Shown here in pieces: positions 16,001 to 23,614 of a stretch of DNA of 33,775 nt. Location of the stretch: NCBI GenBank assembly GCA_023389255.1, contig JAEWER010000020.1, positions 1 through 33,775 of the forward strand. Direction: 5' to 3'. The notes below the pieces were generated by a model. It was not told the DNA's origin. It searched no databases and worked only from the letters and a program-made list of their open reading frames with translations. The translations under genes and the position numbers were made by a program. Positions within the stretch are counted from its first letter, which is position 1, and the number at the start of each line of letters is the position of its first letter. The DNA comes from Bacillota bacterium. GTDB taxonomy: Bacteria; Bacillota; Clostridia; Saccharofermentanales; DTU023.

Positions 16001-16902
16001 AATTCTCCGTTATCGTCGGTCACAATTTCATTGAGTTTGTGACCAATCAAACGAGCCGCTACAGACAACTTTTTATTGACTTTATAGATACCAACACGAG
16101 CTAAGTCGTAACGATCGGGATCAAAGAACATGTTCTCCAAGTAGCTCTTTGCACCCTCGGTGGTATAAACCTCACCGGAGCGCAACTTGCGGAACATTTC
16201 TTGCGAGCCTTGTTCTTGGTTATTGCAACCATCTTTGAGCATGGTTTCAACTAGGCTCTTCTCTTCACCAAAAGTAGCGATAATCTCTTCGTTGGTGCCA
16301 AAGCCTAAGGCTCTCAGGAAGATGGTTAAATGGAATTTACGAGCGCGATCAACACGCACCCAGTTAATACCATTGGCATCTGACTCAAATTCCAGCCAAG
16401 CGCCACGGTTAGGAATTAATTGTGAGGTGTACTGTACGACGTCATTCTTGTCACGGAAAATATTGAAATAAGCGCTCGGCGAACGCACTAATTGCGAAAT
16501 GATAACACGCTCAGCACCGTTGATGATGAAAGTACCCGTGTCCGTCATGATCGGGAATTCACCGATATAAATCTTAGAGTCCTTGTAACTGTCATCAACT
16601 TTGTTGTGCATGCGCACTACTACACGCAACGGAGCGGAATAGTTAGCATCACGCTCTTTACACTCTTGAATAGAGAAAGTAGGATTATCGACATCAAAAA
16701 CTTTGTCGATAAAACTCAACTCAATGTCACCAGAAAAATCCCTAATCGGAGAAATTTCACGCAACACTTCCATCAAGCCGTGATCTAAAAACCATTTGTA
16801 ACTGTCTTTTTGAATGCCTACCAGATCTGGCATGTCGAGTACTTCATCAATCTTAGAGTACGACATTCTCTGAACACGCCCATACTGAACGGGTTTTACC
16901 AT
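13093..16902 (-). CDS. rpoB: DNA-directed RNA polymerase beta subunit
   Basis: Beta subunit of RNA polymerase, 1269 residues. Begins [39 protein letters not shown]. The rifampicin pocket is [33 protein letters not shown]; residues equivalent to E. coli D516, H526 and S531 are all wild type, so nothing suggests resistance. A proline stands at the 518 position. [36 protein letters not shown] and the C-terminal [26 protein letters not shown] are intact. GAGGTGAT precedes the ATG. rplJ/rplL do not lie upstream; a foldase gene with its own terminator does, so the unit starts from its own promoter and a leader of about 200 nt. Confidence 0.98.
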   Translation of the reverse strand: [1269 protein letters not shown]

Positions 16903-17216
16903 TAAATCACCTCACGTTATTGTTAATAACCGAATTATTCAGCTAAAATCGCCAATTATGACAAAGCCAAACTATCCAGCTCTTACTTAACACTATTAAA
17001 TTCGTGCGTATGACGAATTTCTCTTGACTTAGTAGGGAAAGATCGTCATAATAAACAAAAATATTCTTATCTTCGCACATTTAGGCGCACTTTTCCCTAG
17101 ATAAGCACTTGACAAAGTAACATGTTTTAGTTACTGCTGTCAACACGTCTTAAACATCCTGTTTATTCCCCAATATCAGATTTCATGTCAATTCACATAA
17201 ACACACAAAGTAAATA
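16903..17216 (-). other. rpoB upstream leader with two inverted repeats
   Basis: No open frame. On the minus strand the region holds the rpoB promoter (17115-17143) and a leader of about 205 nt. Two dyads lie in the leader: AAATTCGT (16998-17005) with ACGAATTT (17013-17020), a perfect 8-base stem with a 7-base loop; and TAGGGAAA (17033-17040) with TTTCCCTA (17092-17099), closing a 51-base loop. Neither has a T-run, so they are not plain terminators. They may be recognition or stability structures; no known riboswitch or ribosomal leader is recognised. Confidence 0.45.
17109..17143 (-). promoter_or_regulatory. rpoBC promoter inside a 35-base inverted repeat
   Basis: On the minus strand TTGACA (17138-17143) is followed after 17 bases by TTACTT (17115-17120); shifting by one gives an extended TG-n-TACTTT. 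The same block read on the plus strand also starts with TTGACA (17109-17114). The element is symmetrical: TTGACA, AGTAAC (17116-17121), a centre, GTTACT (17130-17135), TGTCAA. A divergent promoter pair or a dimeric regulator site would both explain it. Confidence 0.5.
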
Positions 17217-17243
17217 AAAAGGCGAACCTAAAGTTCGCCTTTT
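17217..17243 (-). terminator. Intrinsic terminator after the parvulin gene
   Basis: AAAAGGCGAAC (17217-17227) pairs with GTTCGCCTTTT (17233-17243) around 5 bases; on the minus strand the tail is TTTTTATTT. It isolates the foldase gene from rpoBC. Confidence 0.88.
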
Positions 17244-17269
17244 CTCATCTTAGAATCAACTAGTAAATC

Positions 17270-18931
17270 TTATTTACCGATACTCTTATAGCCACTGCCT
17301 TCAGTTACTTCAGCTTTATCAGTTTGTTCAGTCAACCATTTCTGAGTATCTTCTGTACGCAACTTGCTTAAGATACTATTCTTCCATTGCGGTTCACCTA
17401 AACCTTTAAAGTAAATGATGTGATATCCAAACTGGCTACGAATAATATCGGTATCGCCTGCTTTTCTTGCTGGGTCCAAACAGAAATCTTCGTATTCAGC
17501 TACAAAATTGCCTGGCTCAATATTCTCATATAAACCGCCTTTATCTTTGCTGCCGGGATCTTCTGAATTCTCTTGTGCCAACTTCGCAAAGCTATCTTCG
17601 CTCTTATCACCTTTGTTGAAAGTATCTAATAACTTTTCGGCTTTAGCCTTAACTTCATCATCTTCTTTGCTACCAACTTCATGGCTGGAGTTCAACAAAA
17701 TGTGACGTGAACTATAAGGTCTAGCTTCATCTCTTTGACGGCTGATATATAGCACTGTGTAATAGCCACTGCTGGTTTTAATAGCAGCATGATCGCCAGT
17801 TTGACGCTCAGAAGCAAATAACCAATCTGCTACTTCTTGAGGCATGGTCGTTTTGGCTCCATTAGCGATGTATGACTTGTTATGAGCCTTGTACTCATCT
17901 CTGTCACCCTCTGCCACATATTTCAATACCGCTTCTTGGAAAGCTTCTGCAGATGTTGCAGCTTCATTTAGTTCTTCAGCCTGCTGTTTAGGATCGGCTT
18001 TCTGCTCTTCCTTTTTATTGTCAGCATTAGCTTGATCTGCCTGCTGGCTTTGATCTGCGAAATAATAGCTGTAGTAGCTAATTGAGTCATAGGCTGTAGG
18101 ATCCTGTTTATAGATCTCCTCTAGCTTTTGCTCATCATAATTCAGATCTTTGTAATGCTTGTCTAAATAGGCTTGCACGGTAAAAGAATTGAGCATAAAT
18201 TTGCGCAAACTCTTTTCCGAAGCACCAGGGCCAAAATTATTGCTTAGGTATGTATTGAAAGAAATCTGCTGACTGCTAGCTTCTTGCTTCATCTGATCTA
18301 AGATCTGATCAAAGCGTTCGTCAAGATTGCCCTCCGGCTTAAACTCTTCTTGCTTTACACGCTCTAAGATAACAGCATTGCTCTTAGCCTGTTCTTTGAT
18401 GGTATCGCGCAAATAGTCACGCATCGTTCTGCCAGGAGCAGTCGTGGTAGACGTAGTGGTAACTTCAGCCTTTGCTTCTTCAGTTGCTTTAGTAGTTGAA
18501 ACGCTAGTTTCTGCCGTTTCATGAGCAGTCGTGCTAGCTTGTTGGTCTGGCGCAGGTTGATCTAGCAATTTATCAGCCTCATCGGTAAAAGCACCAGTCT
18601 GTGATGCACCGCGTAGCAAAATGCCAAAATAGAAGTTGGCTTCTGCCACTGATACTTTCTGACTGTGCTCCTGACCCTTTTCATCTTTAAAGTCAACGGT
18701 AAAAGCTGTCTGATAACGTTGTATGAAGCCATACTGCATCATTGCCCAAAACAGCATACCCACGATCACTAACAGTAGGACAACAATAGCTATGATCGAA
18801 CCTACATTACGCTTTTTACGCAAAGGCTTTTTTGTGCCATCGTTGTGCTTTTGCTCTTGCAAGCGCTCTATGCGCTCTTTTTTAGCAGCAACTGCATTCC
18901 ATTCTTTATCTTGGTGTTTGTGTTGTTGCAT
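17270..18931 (-). CDS. Membrane-anchored parvulin-type peptidyl-prolyl isomerase (PrsA/SurA-like foldase)
   Basis: Extracytoplasmic folding catalyst. A basic cytoplasmic N-terminus of 43 residues precedes one transmembrane anchor (about 44-66). A Thr/Ala/Glu-rich linker (about 130-168) and a SurA_N-like helical region (170-270) follow. The C-terminal parvulin domain spans about 404-510, starting RPYSSRHILL and ending FGYHIIYF; both conserved histidines (410, 504) are there, as is GSKDKGGLYENIEPGNFV. Residues about 282-398 look like a degenerate first parvulin-like domain with a Gln/Lys-rich insertion, ending SSGYYTVLYIS. It is anchored by a helix, not a lipid Cys as in PrsA. The ribosome site is AAGAAGG, 8 bases before the ATG. 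The gene stands alone, divergent from the HAD phosphatase. Confidence 0.85.
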   Translation of the reverse strand: MQQHKHQDKEWNAVAAKKERIERLQEQKHNDGTKKPLRKKRNVGSIIAIVVLLLVIVGMLFWAMMQYGFIQRYQTAFTVDFKDEKGQEHSQKVSVAEANFYFGILLRGASQTGAFTDEADKLLDQPAPDQQASTTAHETAETSVSTTKATEEAKAEVTTTSTTTAPGRTMRDYLRDTIKEQAKSNAVILERVKQEEFKPEGNLDERFDQILDQMKQEASSQQISFNTYLSNNFGPGASEKSLRKFMLNSFTVQAYLDKHYKDLNYDEQKLEEIYKQDPTAYDSISYYSYYFADQSQQADQANADNKKEEQKADPKQQAEELNEAATSAEAFQEAVLKYVAEGDRDEYKAHNKSYIANGAKTTMPQEVADWLFASERQTGDHAAIKTSSGYYTVLYISRQRDEARPYSSRHILLNSSHEVGSKEDDEVKAKAEKLLDTFNKGDKSEDSFAKLAQENSEDPGSKDKGGLYENIEPGNFVAEYEDFCLDPARKAGDTDIIRSQFGYHIIYFKGLGEPQWKNSILSKLRTEDTQKWLTEQTDKAEVTEGSGYKSIGK

Positions 18932-19057
18932 GATATACCTTCTTATTTAAATTCTCATGAATGATAATTATATTCTATTGAGCGCAACTGTGCTATTAAC
19001 TCCTAATATTTACTTTTGTTAGTATGGTTATGGTCTTTTATATCTATGAGGTTTAAT

Positions 19058-19753
19058 ATGCAACATTCAACTCAACTACTTGAAAAAATTAATGCGGGGG
19101 CATCTCCAGTCTCTGTTGAAGCAGTAATGTTTGATTTCGATGGTACCTTAATGAATACCATAGACATCATTGTTGAAAGCTATCAGAAAACGTATCGTCA
19201 CTTTAATTTGCCTGAACCCAGCGTAGAAGAAATTAAGTTTGGGATTGGCCGTCCACTCGAAGCTATTTTCGCTCAAAGTTCTAAAGAATTATTACCTGAA
19301 CTTATGCAGTTTTATCTGAACTACAATCTTCAGCGCACAGCAACGCATTGCGGAATTTTCTTGGGCATTATACCGATGTTAAAAGAACTAAAAAATAAAG
19401 GTATTCCTTTAGGGTTAGTAACTGCCAAACGTTATGAAAACGCAATCGATACACTAGAATTCTTTGAGTTGAAAGACTTTTTCTCAGCCATAGTTACTAA
19501 GTACGACACAGAAAAACATAAACCCGATCCAGAACCTTTGCTTCTGGGCAGAGAGCGCTTAGGTCTAACTAATAATGAACATGTGATGTATGTCGGTGAT
19601 GCTATCTACGATATACAAGCTGCCCACAATGGTGGCTTCATCTCAGTTGCTGTCGATTGGTGTAGCATACCTAAAGCAACACTCAGTGCTGAAAATCCTA
19701 CTATATGGCTAGATAAAGCTACCCACTTACCACAGATCGTCAAATTGAAATAA
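19058..19753 (+). CDS. HAD-superfamily phosphatase, Gph/PpaX-like
   Basis: A 231-residue hydrolase of HAD subfamily I with a helical cap. Motif I is MFDFDGTLMNT (nucleophile Asp26, acid/base Asp28), motif II VTAK, motif III KHKPDPEP and motif IV YVGDAIYDI. This pattern fits phosphoglycolate phosphatase or pyrophosphatase PpaX relatives; the substrate cannot be read. The start at 19058 is chosen because TGAGG stands 6 bases upstream; an earlier in-frame ATG-like start at 19016 has no ribosome site. It is the only plus-strand gene outside the metal cassette and converges on the EF-G paralog through a shared terminator. Confidence 0.85.
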   Translation: MQHSTQLLEKINAGASPVSVEAVMFDFDGTLMNTIDIIVESYQKTYRHFNLPEPSVEEIKFGIGRPLEAIFAQSSKELLPELMQFYLNYNLQRTATHCGIFLGIIPMLKELKNKGIPLGLVTAKRYENAIDTLEFFELKDFFSAIVTKYDTEKHKPDPEPLLLGRERLGLTNNEHVMYVGDAIYDIQAAHNGGFISVAVDWCSIPKATLSAENPTIWLDKATHLPQIVKLK

Positions 19754-19756
19754 TGT

Positions 19757-19788
19757 AAAAAGCCTAGTCCGTTGAGACTAGGCTTTTT
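19757..19788. terminator. Bidirectional intrinsic terminator between HAD gene and EF-G paralog
   Basis: AAAAAGCCTAGTC (19757-19769) pairs over 13 bases with GACTAGGCTTTTT (19776-19788) around CGTTGA. T-runs end the hairpin on both strands, so it serves both converging genes. Confidence 0.92.
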
Positions 19789-19807
19789 CATATTCTGCTT
19801 TTTATTA

Positions 19808-21883
19808 CTACTCTTCTTCTTTTTGCGCAACTTCTACAACTTTGGTTGCAACTTCGTGCGGAGCTTCTTCATAACGCTCAAAGTGAACAGTAAACCAACC
19901 ACGTCCTTGTGTCATGGATTTAAGATCGGTAGCATACTTACTCATTTCTGACATCGGACACTCTGCTGTAACTACTTGGAATTCACTATCATCTTCATCA
20001 CGACCCATACCTAAAATGCGACCTCTGCGTTTGCTCATATCGCCCATAATATCGCCTAAATACTCATCGGGAATGTGTACTTCAACTGCAGCGATCGGCT
20101 CGAGTAAAACAGGATCTGCTTTAGGCAAACCGTTACGATAAGCTAATTTAGCCGCTAATTTAAATGCCATCTCTGAAGAGTCTACATCGTGGTATGAACC
20201 ATCTACTAAGGTTGCTTTTAGGTTAACCACCGGATAGCCAGCCAAAACACCATGCTCTACCGCTTCTTGTAAACCTTTTTCTACTGCGGGGTGATAGTTC
20301 TTCGGTACAGAGCCACCAAAAATTTCTTCTTTAAACTCTAGTTTTTCGCTGGTGCTTGGTTCAAAAACCATCCAAACATCACCGTATTGACCGTGTCCAC
20401 CTGATTGTTTTTTGTGCTTGCCTTGAACTTTGACAGACTTGCGAATTGTTTCACGGTATGCAACTTTCGGTTCAACAATTGTAGATTCAACATTGTACTT
20501 ACTCTTGAGTTTAGCTTTCAGCACATCTAATTGAACTTCACCCAAACCTGAAAGTAGTAGTTGCTTCGTTTCACGATCGTTAACGATCTCAAAAGCGAGA
20601 TCTTCTTCCTTGAGCTTTTGCAGACCTTGCATGATCTTATCTTCTTCACCTTTAGCTTTAGGTGTAATAGCTAAAGTTAAGCAGGGTGTAGGCAAGCTAA
20701 CTGGTTTAATCTGCAAGTTATCACCAACTGCACACAGTGTCTGATTGGTTTGTGTATCAGTCAATTTAGTGATTGCACCAATTTCACCTGCAATCAGCTC
20801 TTTGGTTTCTAATTGCTTTTTACCCTGCATGAAGAACAGACCATTGATACGCTCTTCTTTCTGTGTTGTCGAATTGAAAACATGTGCACCATCTTTTAAA
20901 ACACCAGAAACAACTCGCACCAGTGAAATACGACCAACAAATGGATCTAAGATGGTTTTGAAAACCATTACGGCTAGAGGACCATCCTCTTTGCACTCTA
21001 AAGCTAATTCTTCATCTCCACGGTAGGCTTCGTAGGCAGGTCTAATCACTGGTGAGGGGAAATACTTAGCAATCATATCCATAGTGAAAGCTATGCAATA
21101 GTTACCCGAAGCAGATCCTGCAAAGGTGGGGATAATGGAGCCACTGATGATGGCTCTTCTCAAACCTTGCTCTTCTTCTTCTGTCGTAAACTCTGAGCCA
21201 TCAAAATATTTCATCATTAATTCTTCATCTGACTCAGCAATGTGCTCTTGTAATTGTTCGTAGTATTGATTGACCTCATCTTGATAATCAGCTGGAATTT
21301 CACAAGGATTTTTTCCACCCTTACCATCGAACATATAGCCTTGTTTAGCCATAATGTCGATTGCACCAACAGTCTTAGGACCATCAAAAATAGGTAAAAC
21401 AATCGGTACTATTTTGGAGCTATAACGTTCCTGGAAAGCTGTTAAAGTTTTTCTAAAATCAGCATTGGGTTCATCAACGCGGTTAATAAACAAAGCCGTA
21501 GGTTGTTTTCTCTTCATCGCAAAGCGCATGGTTTTTTCTGACCCTACTGATACGCCATCCTTACATCCTGCAACAACCATAACCACGTCACCAGCACGCA
21601 AGCCGAGCATCTGATCTGCTAGGAAGTCAAAGTCACCTGGAACGTCGATCAAGTTAAATTTATGATCATTCCACTCACAGGTGGCATAAGCTGTATTGAT
21701 AGAAATGCCTCGACGAATTTCTTCGGTATCAAAATCTGTGACAGTATTGCCATCTTCTGGTTTGCCCATGCGGTTAATTACTTTAGCGTTGAACAACATG
21801 GCTTCTACCAACGAAGTTTTACCGGATCCACTGTGACCCATAAATGTGATATTTCTTAGTTGTTTGGCAGGATAATTTTTCAT
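19808..21883 (-). CDS. Elongation factor G-like GTPase (EF-G paralog)
   Basis: A 691-residue five-domain translational GTPase of the EF-G-like subfamily found beside true FusA in many Clostridia. P-loop GHSGSGKTS (16-24) replaces the usual AHIDAGKTT. Switch I region RRGISI. Switch II reads DVPGDFDF (80-87), so Asp84 occupies the place of the catalytic His. The base motif is NRVD (133-136) instead of NKMD. Domain IV has SGGHGQYGDVW, and the C-terminus has RGRILGM and FTVHFERYEEAP. The start at 21883 (GGGAG, 8 bases before) is preferred over a TTG nine codons upstream that has no ribosome site. It has its own promoter. The cellular role of this subfamily is not settled; GTP hydrolysis is likely slow (inference). 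Confidence 0.9.
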   Translation of the reverse strand: MKNYPAKQLRNITFMGHSGSGKTSLVEAMLFNAKVINRMGKPEDGNTVTDFDTEEIRRGISINTAYATCEWNDHKFNLIDVPGDFDFLADQMLGLRAGDVVMVVAGCKDGVSVGSEKTMRFAMKRKQPTALFINRVDEPNADFRKTLTAFQERYSSKIVPIVLPIFDGPKTVGAIDIMAKQGYMFDGKGGKNPCEIPADYQDEVNQYYEQLQEHIAESDEELMMKYFDGSEFTTEEEEQGLRRAIISGSIIPTFAGSASGNYCIAFTMDMIAKYFPSPVIRPAYEAYRGDEELALECKEDGPLAVMVFKTILDPFVGRISLVRVVSGVLKDGAHVFNSTTQKEERINGLFFMQGKKQLETKELIAGEIGAITKLTDTQTNQTLCAVGDNLQIKPVSLPTPCLTLAITPKAKGEEDKIMQGLQKLKEEDLAFEIVNDRETKQLLLSGLGEVQLDVLKAKLKSKYNVESTIVEPKVAYRETIRKSVKVQGKHKKQSGGHGQYGDVWMVFEPSTSEKLEFKEEIFGGSVPKNYHPAVEKGLQEAVEHGVLAGYPVVNLKATLVDGSYHDVDSSEMAFKLAAKLAYRNGLPKADPVLLEPIAAVEVHIPDEYLGDIMGDMSKRRGRILGMGRDEDDSEFQVVTAECPMSEMSKYATDLKSMTQGRGWFTVHFERYEEAPHEVATKVVEVAQKEEE

Positions 21884-21974
21884 CTGAAATCTCCCAATCT
21901 GTATTCGCAAACTATTTTCGTAAACGCTTTCTTAGTTTTGAGCTATCTTTCGTTTGTGTAATTTGCTAATAGAG

Positions 21975-22003
21975 ATTATAAATTAGGCTCTAATTTAGCA
22001 CAA
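21975..22003 (-). promoter_or_regulatory. Promoter of the EF-G paralog with a palindromic spacer
   Basis: On the minus strand TTGTGC (21998-22003) is followed after 17 bases by a perfect TATAAT (21975-21980). The spacer is nearly all a dyad: AAATTAG (21980-21986), GCT, CTAATTT (21990-21996). Such a site between -35 and -10 would be an ideal repressor target; no regulator is known. The leader is about 85 nt. Confidence 0.55.
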
Positions 22004-22047
22004 CTGCACAAGACACAACTACATCTTATGCATGCTTAGATTTTGAG

Positions 22048-23013
22048 TTATTGCCAATTGATTTGTTCTAGAACTTGGATGATTTCTTCTCGATTTTTAA
22101 GCTGAAAAATCTGCTGTCGTAGCTTAGCAGCTCCCGGTATTCCTTTGGTATAGAAAGAAAGTTGACTTCTAAATTCTCTTACAGCCAAATCTTCTCCCAA
22201 ACTTTCACACATTCTTTGTAGATGCTTTTTTACAGCATTTAGTTTCTCATTGGCAGTTAGTTTAAGCCCTTTTAATTCAGCAAAGATCCAGGGTTTGCCT
22301 TGTGCTCCTCTGCCTATCATGACTCCATCGACTTTGGTTTCATTAAACATCGCCTCGGCAGAACGTAAATCGTGCACATCACCATTCCCCCAAACGGGTA
22401 TTTTAACCGAATCTTTAACCGCTTTAATCAATTGCCAGTTGGCTTTACCTGCATACATTTGCTCGCGCGTCCTGCCATGAACTGTGAGCATAACTATTCC
22501 TGTCTGTTCTAATGCTTTAGCTAACTCCACACAATTTATTTGCTGTTCATTCCAGCCCGTACGAATCTTACATGTAACCTGCTTGCCCCAAGTAGTTGCT
22601 GCCTTTACAGCTGCTTCACAAATGGCACAAGCAATATCTGGCGTGCGCATGAGCGCTGAGCCTGCACCTGTCTTCACCACTTTGTTGACAGGGCATCCCA
22701 TATTTATGTCTATAAAATCGTATCCTTGGGCAAATTCTTGCTTACTTAAAATCTCAATAGCCCCTGCGAAATCTTCTGGTGTTGCACCAAATAATTGCAC
22801 TGCTATCGGATGTTCATGCTCACTGTATCGCAAGTAGCGCATACTCTTTTGTAGCGCCTGATCATAAATGATACCTCTGGCACTCACAAGTTCAGTTACA
22901 ACCCAGCCGGCACCAAATTCACAGCACAGAGAACGAAAAGAGGTATCGGTAGTTCCTGCCATAGGCGCTAGCGCATACGGTGTTTTAATACCTAACTCTG
23001 CTAAAGTACTCAT
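22048..23013 (-). CDS. dusB: tRNA-dihydrouridine synthase, DusB type
   Basis: FMN enzyme that reduces uridines in the tRNA D-loop. At 321 residues it has the normal length. The N-terminus has the family's LAPMAGTTDTSFR (15-27). The catalytic Cys107 lies in INMGCPVNKVVKTGAGSALM. FMN/substrate motifs are KIRTGW, LTVHGRTREQMYAGKANW, VWGNGDV and GVMIGRGAQGKPWIF. The C-terminal helical domain has REFRSQLSFYTKGIPGAAKLRQQI. Its ATG overlaps the stop of the preceding gene (ATGA), so translation is coupled. DusB placement next to other housekeeping genes is common in Bacillota. Confidence 0.95.
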   Translation of the reverse strand: MSTLAELGIKTPYALAPMAGTTDTSFRSLCCEFGAGWVVTELVSARGIIYDQALQKSMRYLRYSEHEHPIAVQLFGATPEDFAGAIEILSKQEFAQGYDFIDINMGCPVNKVVKTGAGSALMRTPDIACAICEAAVKAATTWGKQVTCKIRTGWNEQQINCVELAKALEQTGIVMLTVHGRTREQMYAGKANWQLIKAVKDSVKIPVWGNGDVHDLRSAEAMFNETKVDGVMIGRGAQGKPWIFAELKGLKLTANEKLNAVKKHLQRMCESLGEDLAVREFRSQLSFYTKGIPGAAKLRQQIFQLKNREEIIQVLEQINWQ

Positions 23014-23507
23014 GGTTTAGCTGTACCTTCGGTTGTCATATTGTTCTTTTGAGAAGTAGTGGCCTTGGAACTTTCAGTTTGAGAATTAGTTATATCTGAA
23101 GTAATTGTTGTAGGTATGGTTTGTAAATTGCGATATTGTTTTTCTAATTCAGTGGGTTGTTTGCTCAAAGCAATAAACAAGCAGACAACTAACAATATCC
23201 CTGCGATTGCACACAAAATATACGGAGTATAGTAGCGCCTAGGTGTTACTTGGATCAGAATATTCTTTTTGAGCGCAAACTCGATATTGCGATCAATTAT
23301 TTCTTGCTCAGAGTAATTCTTTCTTTGATAGGGTACAACTTGATCATAGGTACGTTTAGCCAACTTAACTTCTCGCACCTTAACATCGGTTTGTACCTGC
23401 TCCTGCTCGGTAGCTAATTGCTCCGTCTTCTCTGCTCTTTTTTCTGTATCTAAACCGACTCTTTTAAGAATTATTTTATTTGCTTTATCTTTTCGAAAAA
23501 TAGCCAT
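23010..23507 (-). CDS. Single-pass membrane protein of unknown function, coupled to dusB
   Basis: A 165-residue protein: a charged cytoplasmic part of about 92 residues rich in Lys and Glu (with a helical stretch at 20-50), one transmembrane helix (about 94-114), then an outward Ser/Thr-rich tail of about 50 residues. I do not recognise a domain. The overall layout resembles small division- or envelope-associated proteins, but no motif supports that. The ribosome site before the ATG at 23507 is weak (GATGAAG). Its stop overlaps the dusB start by 4 bases. It begins just beyond the uraA terminator, so a promoter must lie in the roughly 45 bases between or be supplied by read-through. Confidence 0.65.
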   Translation of the reverse strand: MAIFRKDKANKIILKRVGLDTEKRAEKTEQLATEQEQVQTDVKVREVKLAKRTYDQVVPYQRKNYSEQEIIDRNIEFALKKNILIQVTPRRYYTPYILCAIAGILLVVCLFIALSKQPTELEKQYRNLQTIPTTITSDITNSQTESSKATTSQKNNMTTEGTAKP

Positions 23508-23552
23508 TGCTTCATCATTTTAGACTGAAATTTATGCACTTGCCATAACAAA

Positions 23553-23577
23553 AAGCCTTGGAAATAATCCAAGGCTT
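23553..23577 (-). terminator. Intrinsic terminator after uraA
   Basis: AAGCCTTGGA (23553-23562) pairs perfectly with TCCAAGGCTT (23568-23577) around 5 bases. On the minus strand the hairpin runs into TTTTTGTT. Confidence 0.9.
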
Positions 23578-23614
23578 AGGTAAGTATATCTTTAGCATAT
23601 CTTTAGGTTCGAAA

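Noticed and set aside
20850..21900. Tetracycline-protection (TetM-like) identity for the EF-G paralog
   Set aside because: It has the sequence pattern of EF-G-like proteins (GHSGSGKTS, SGGHGQYGDV); TetM hallmarks were not recognised.
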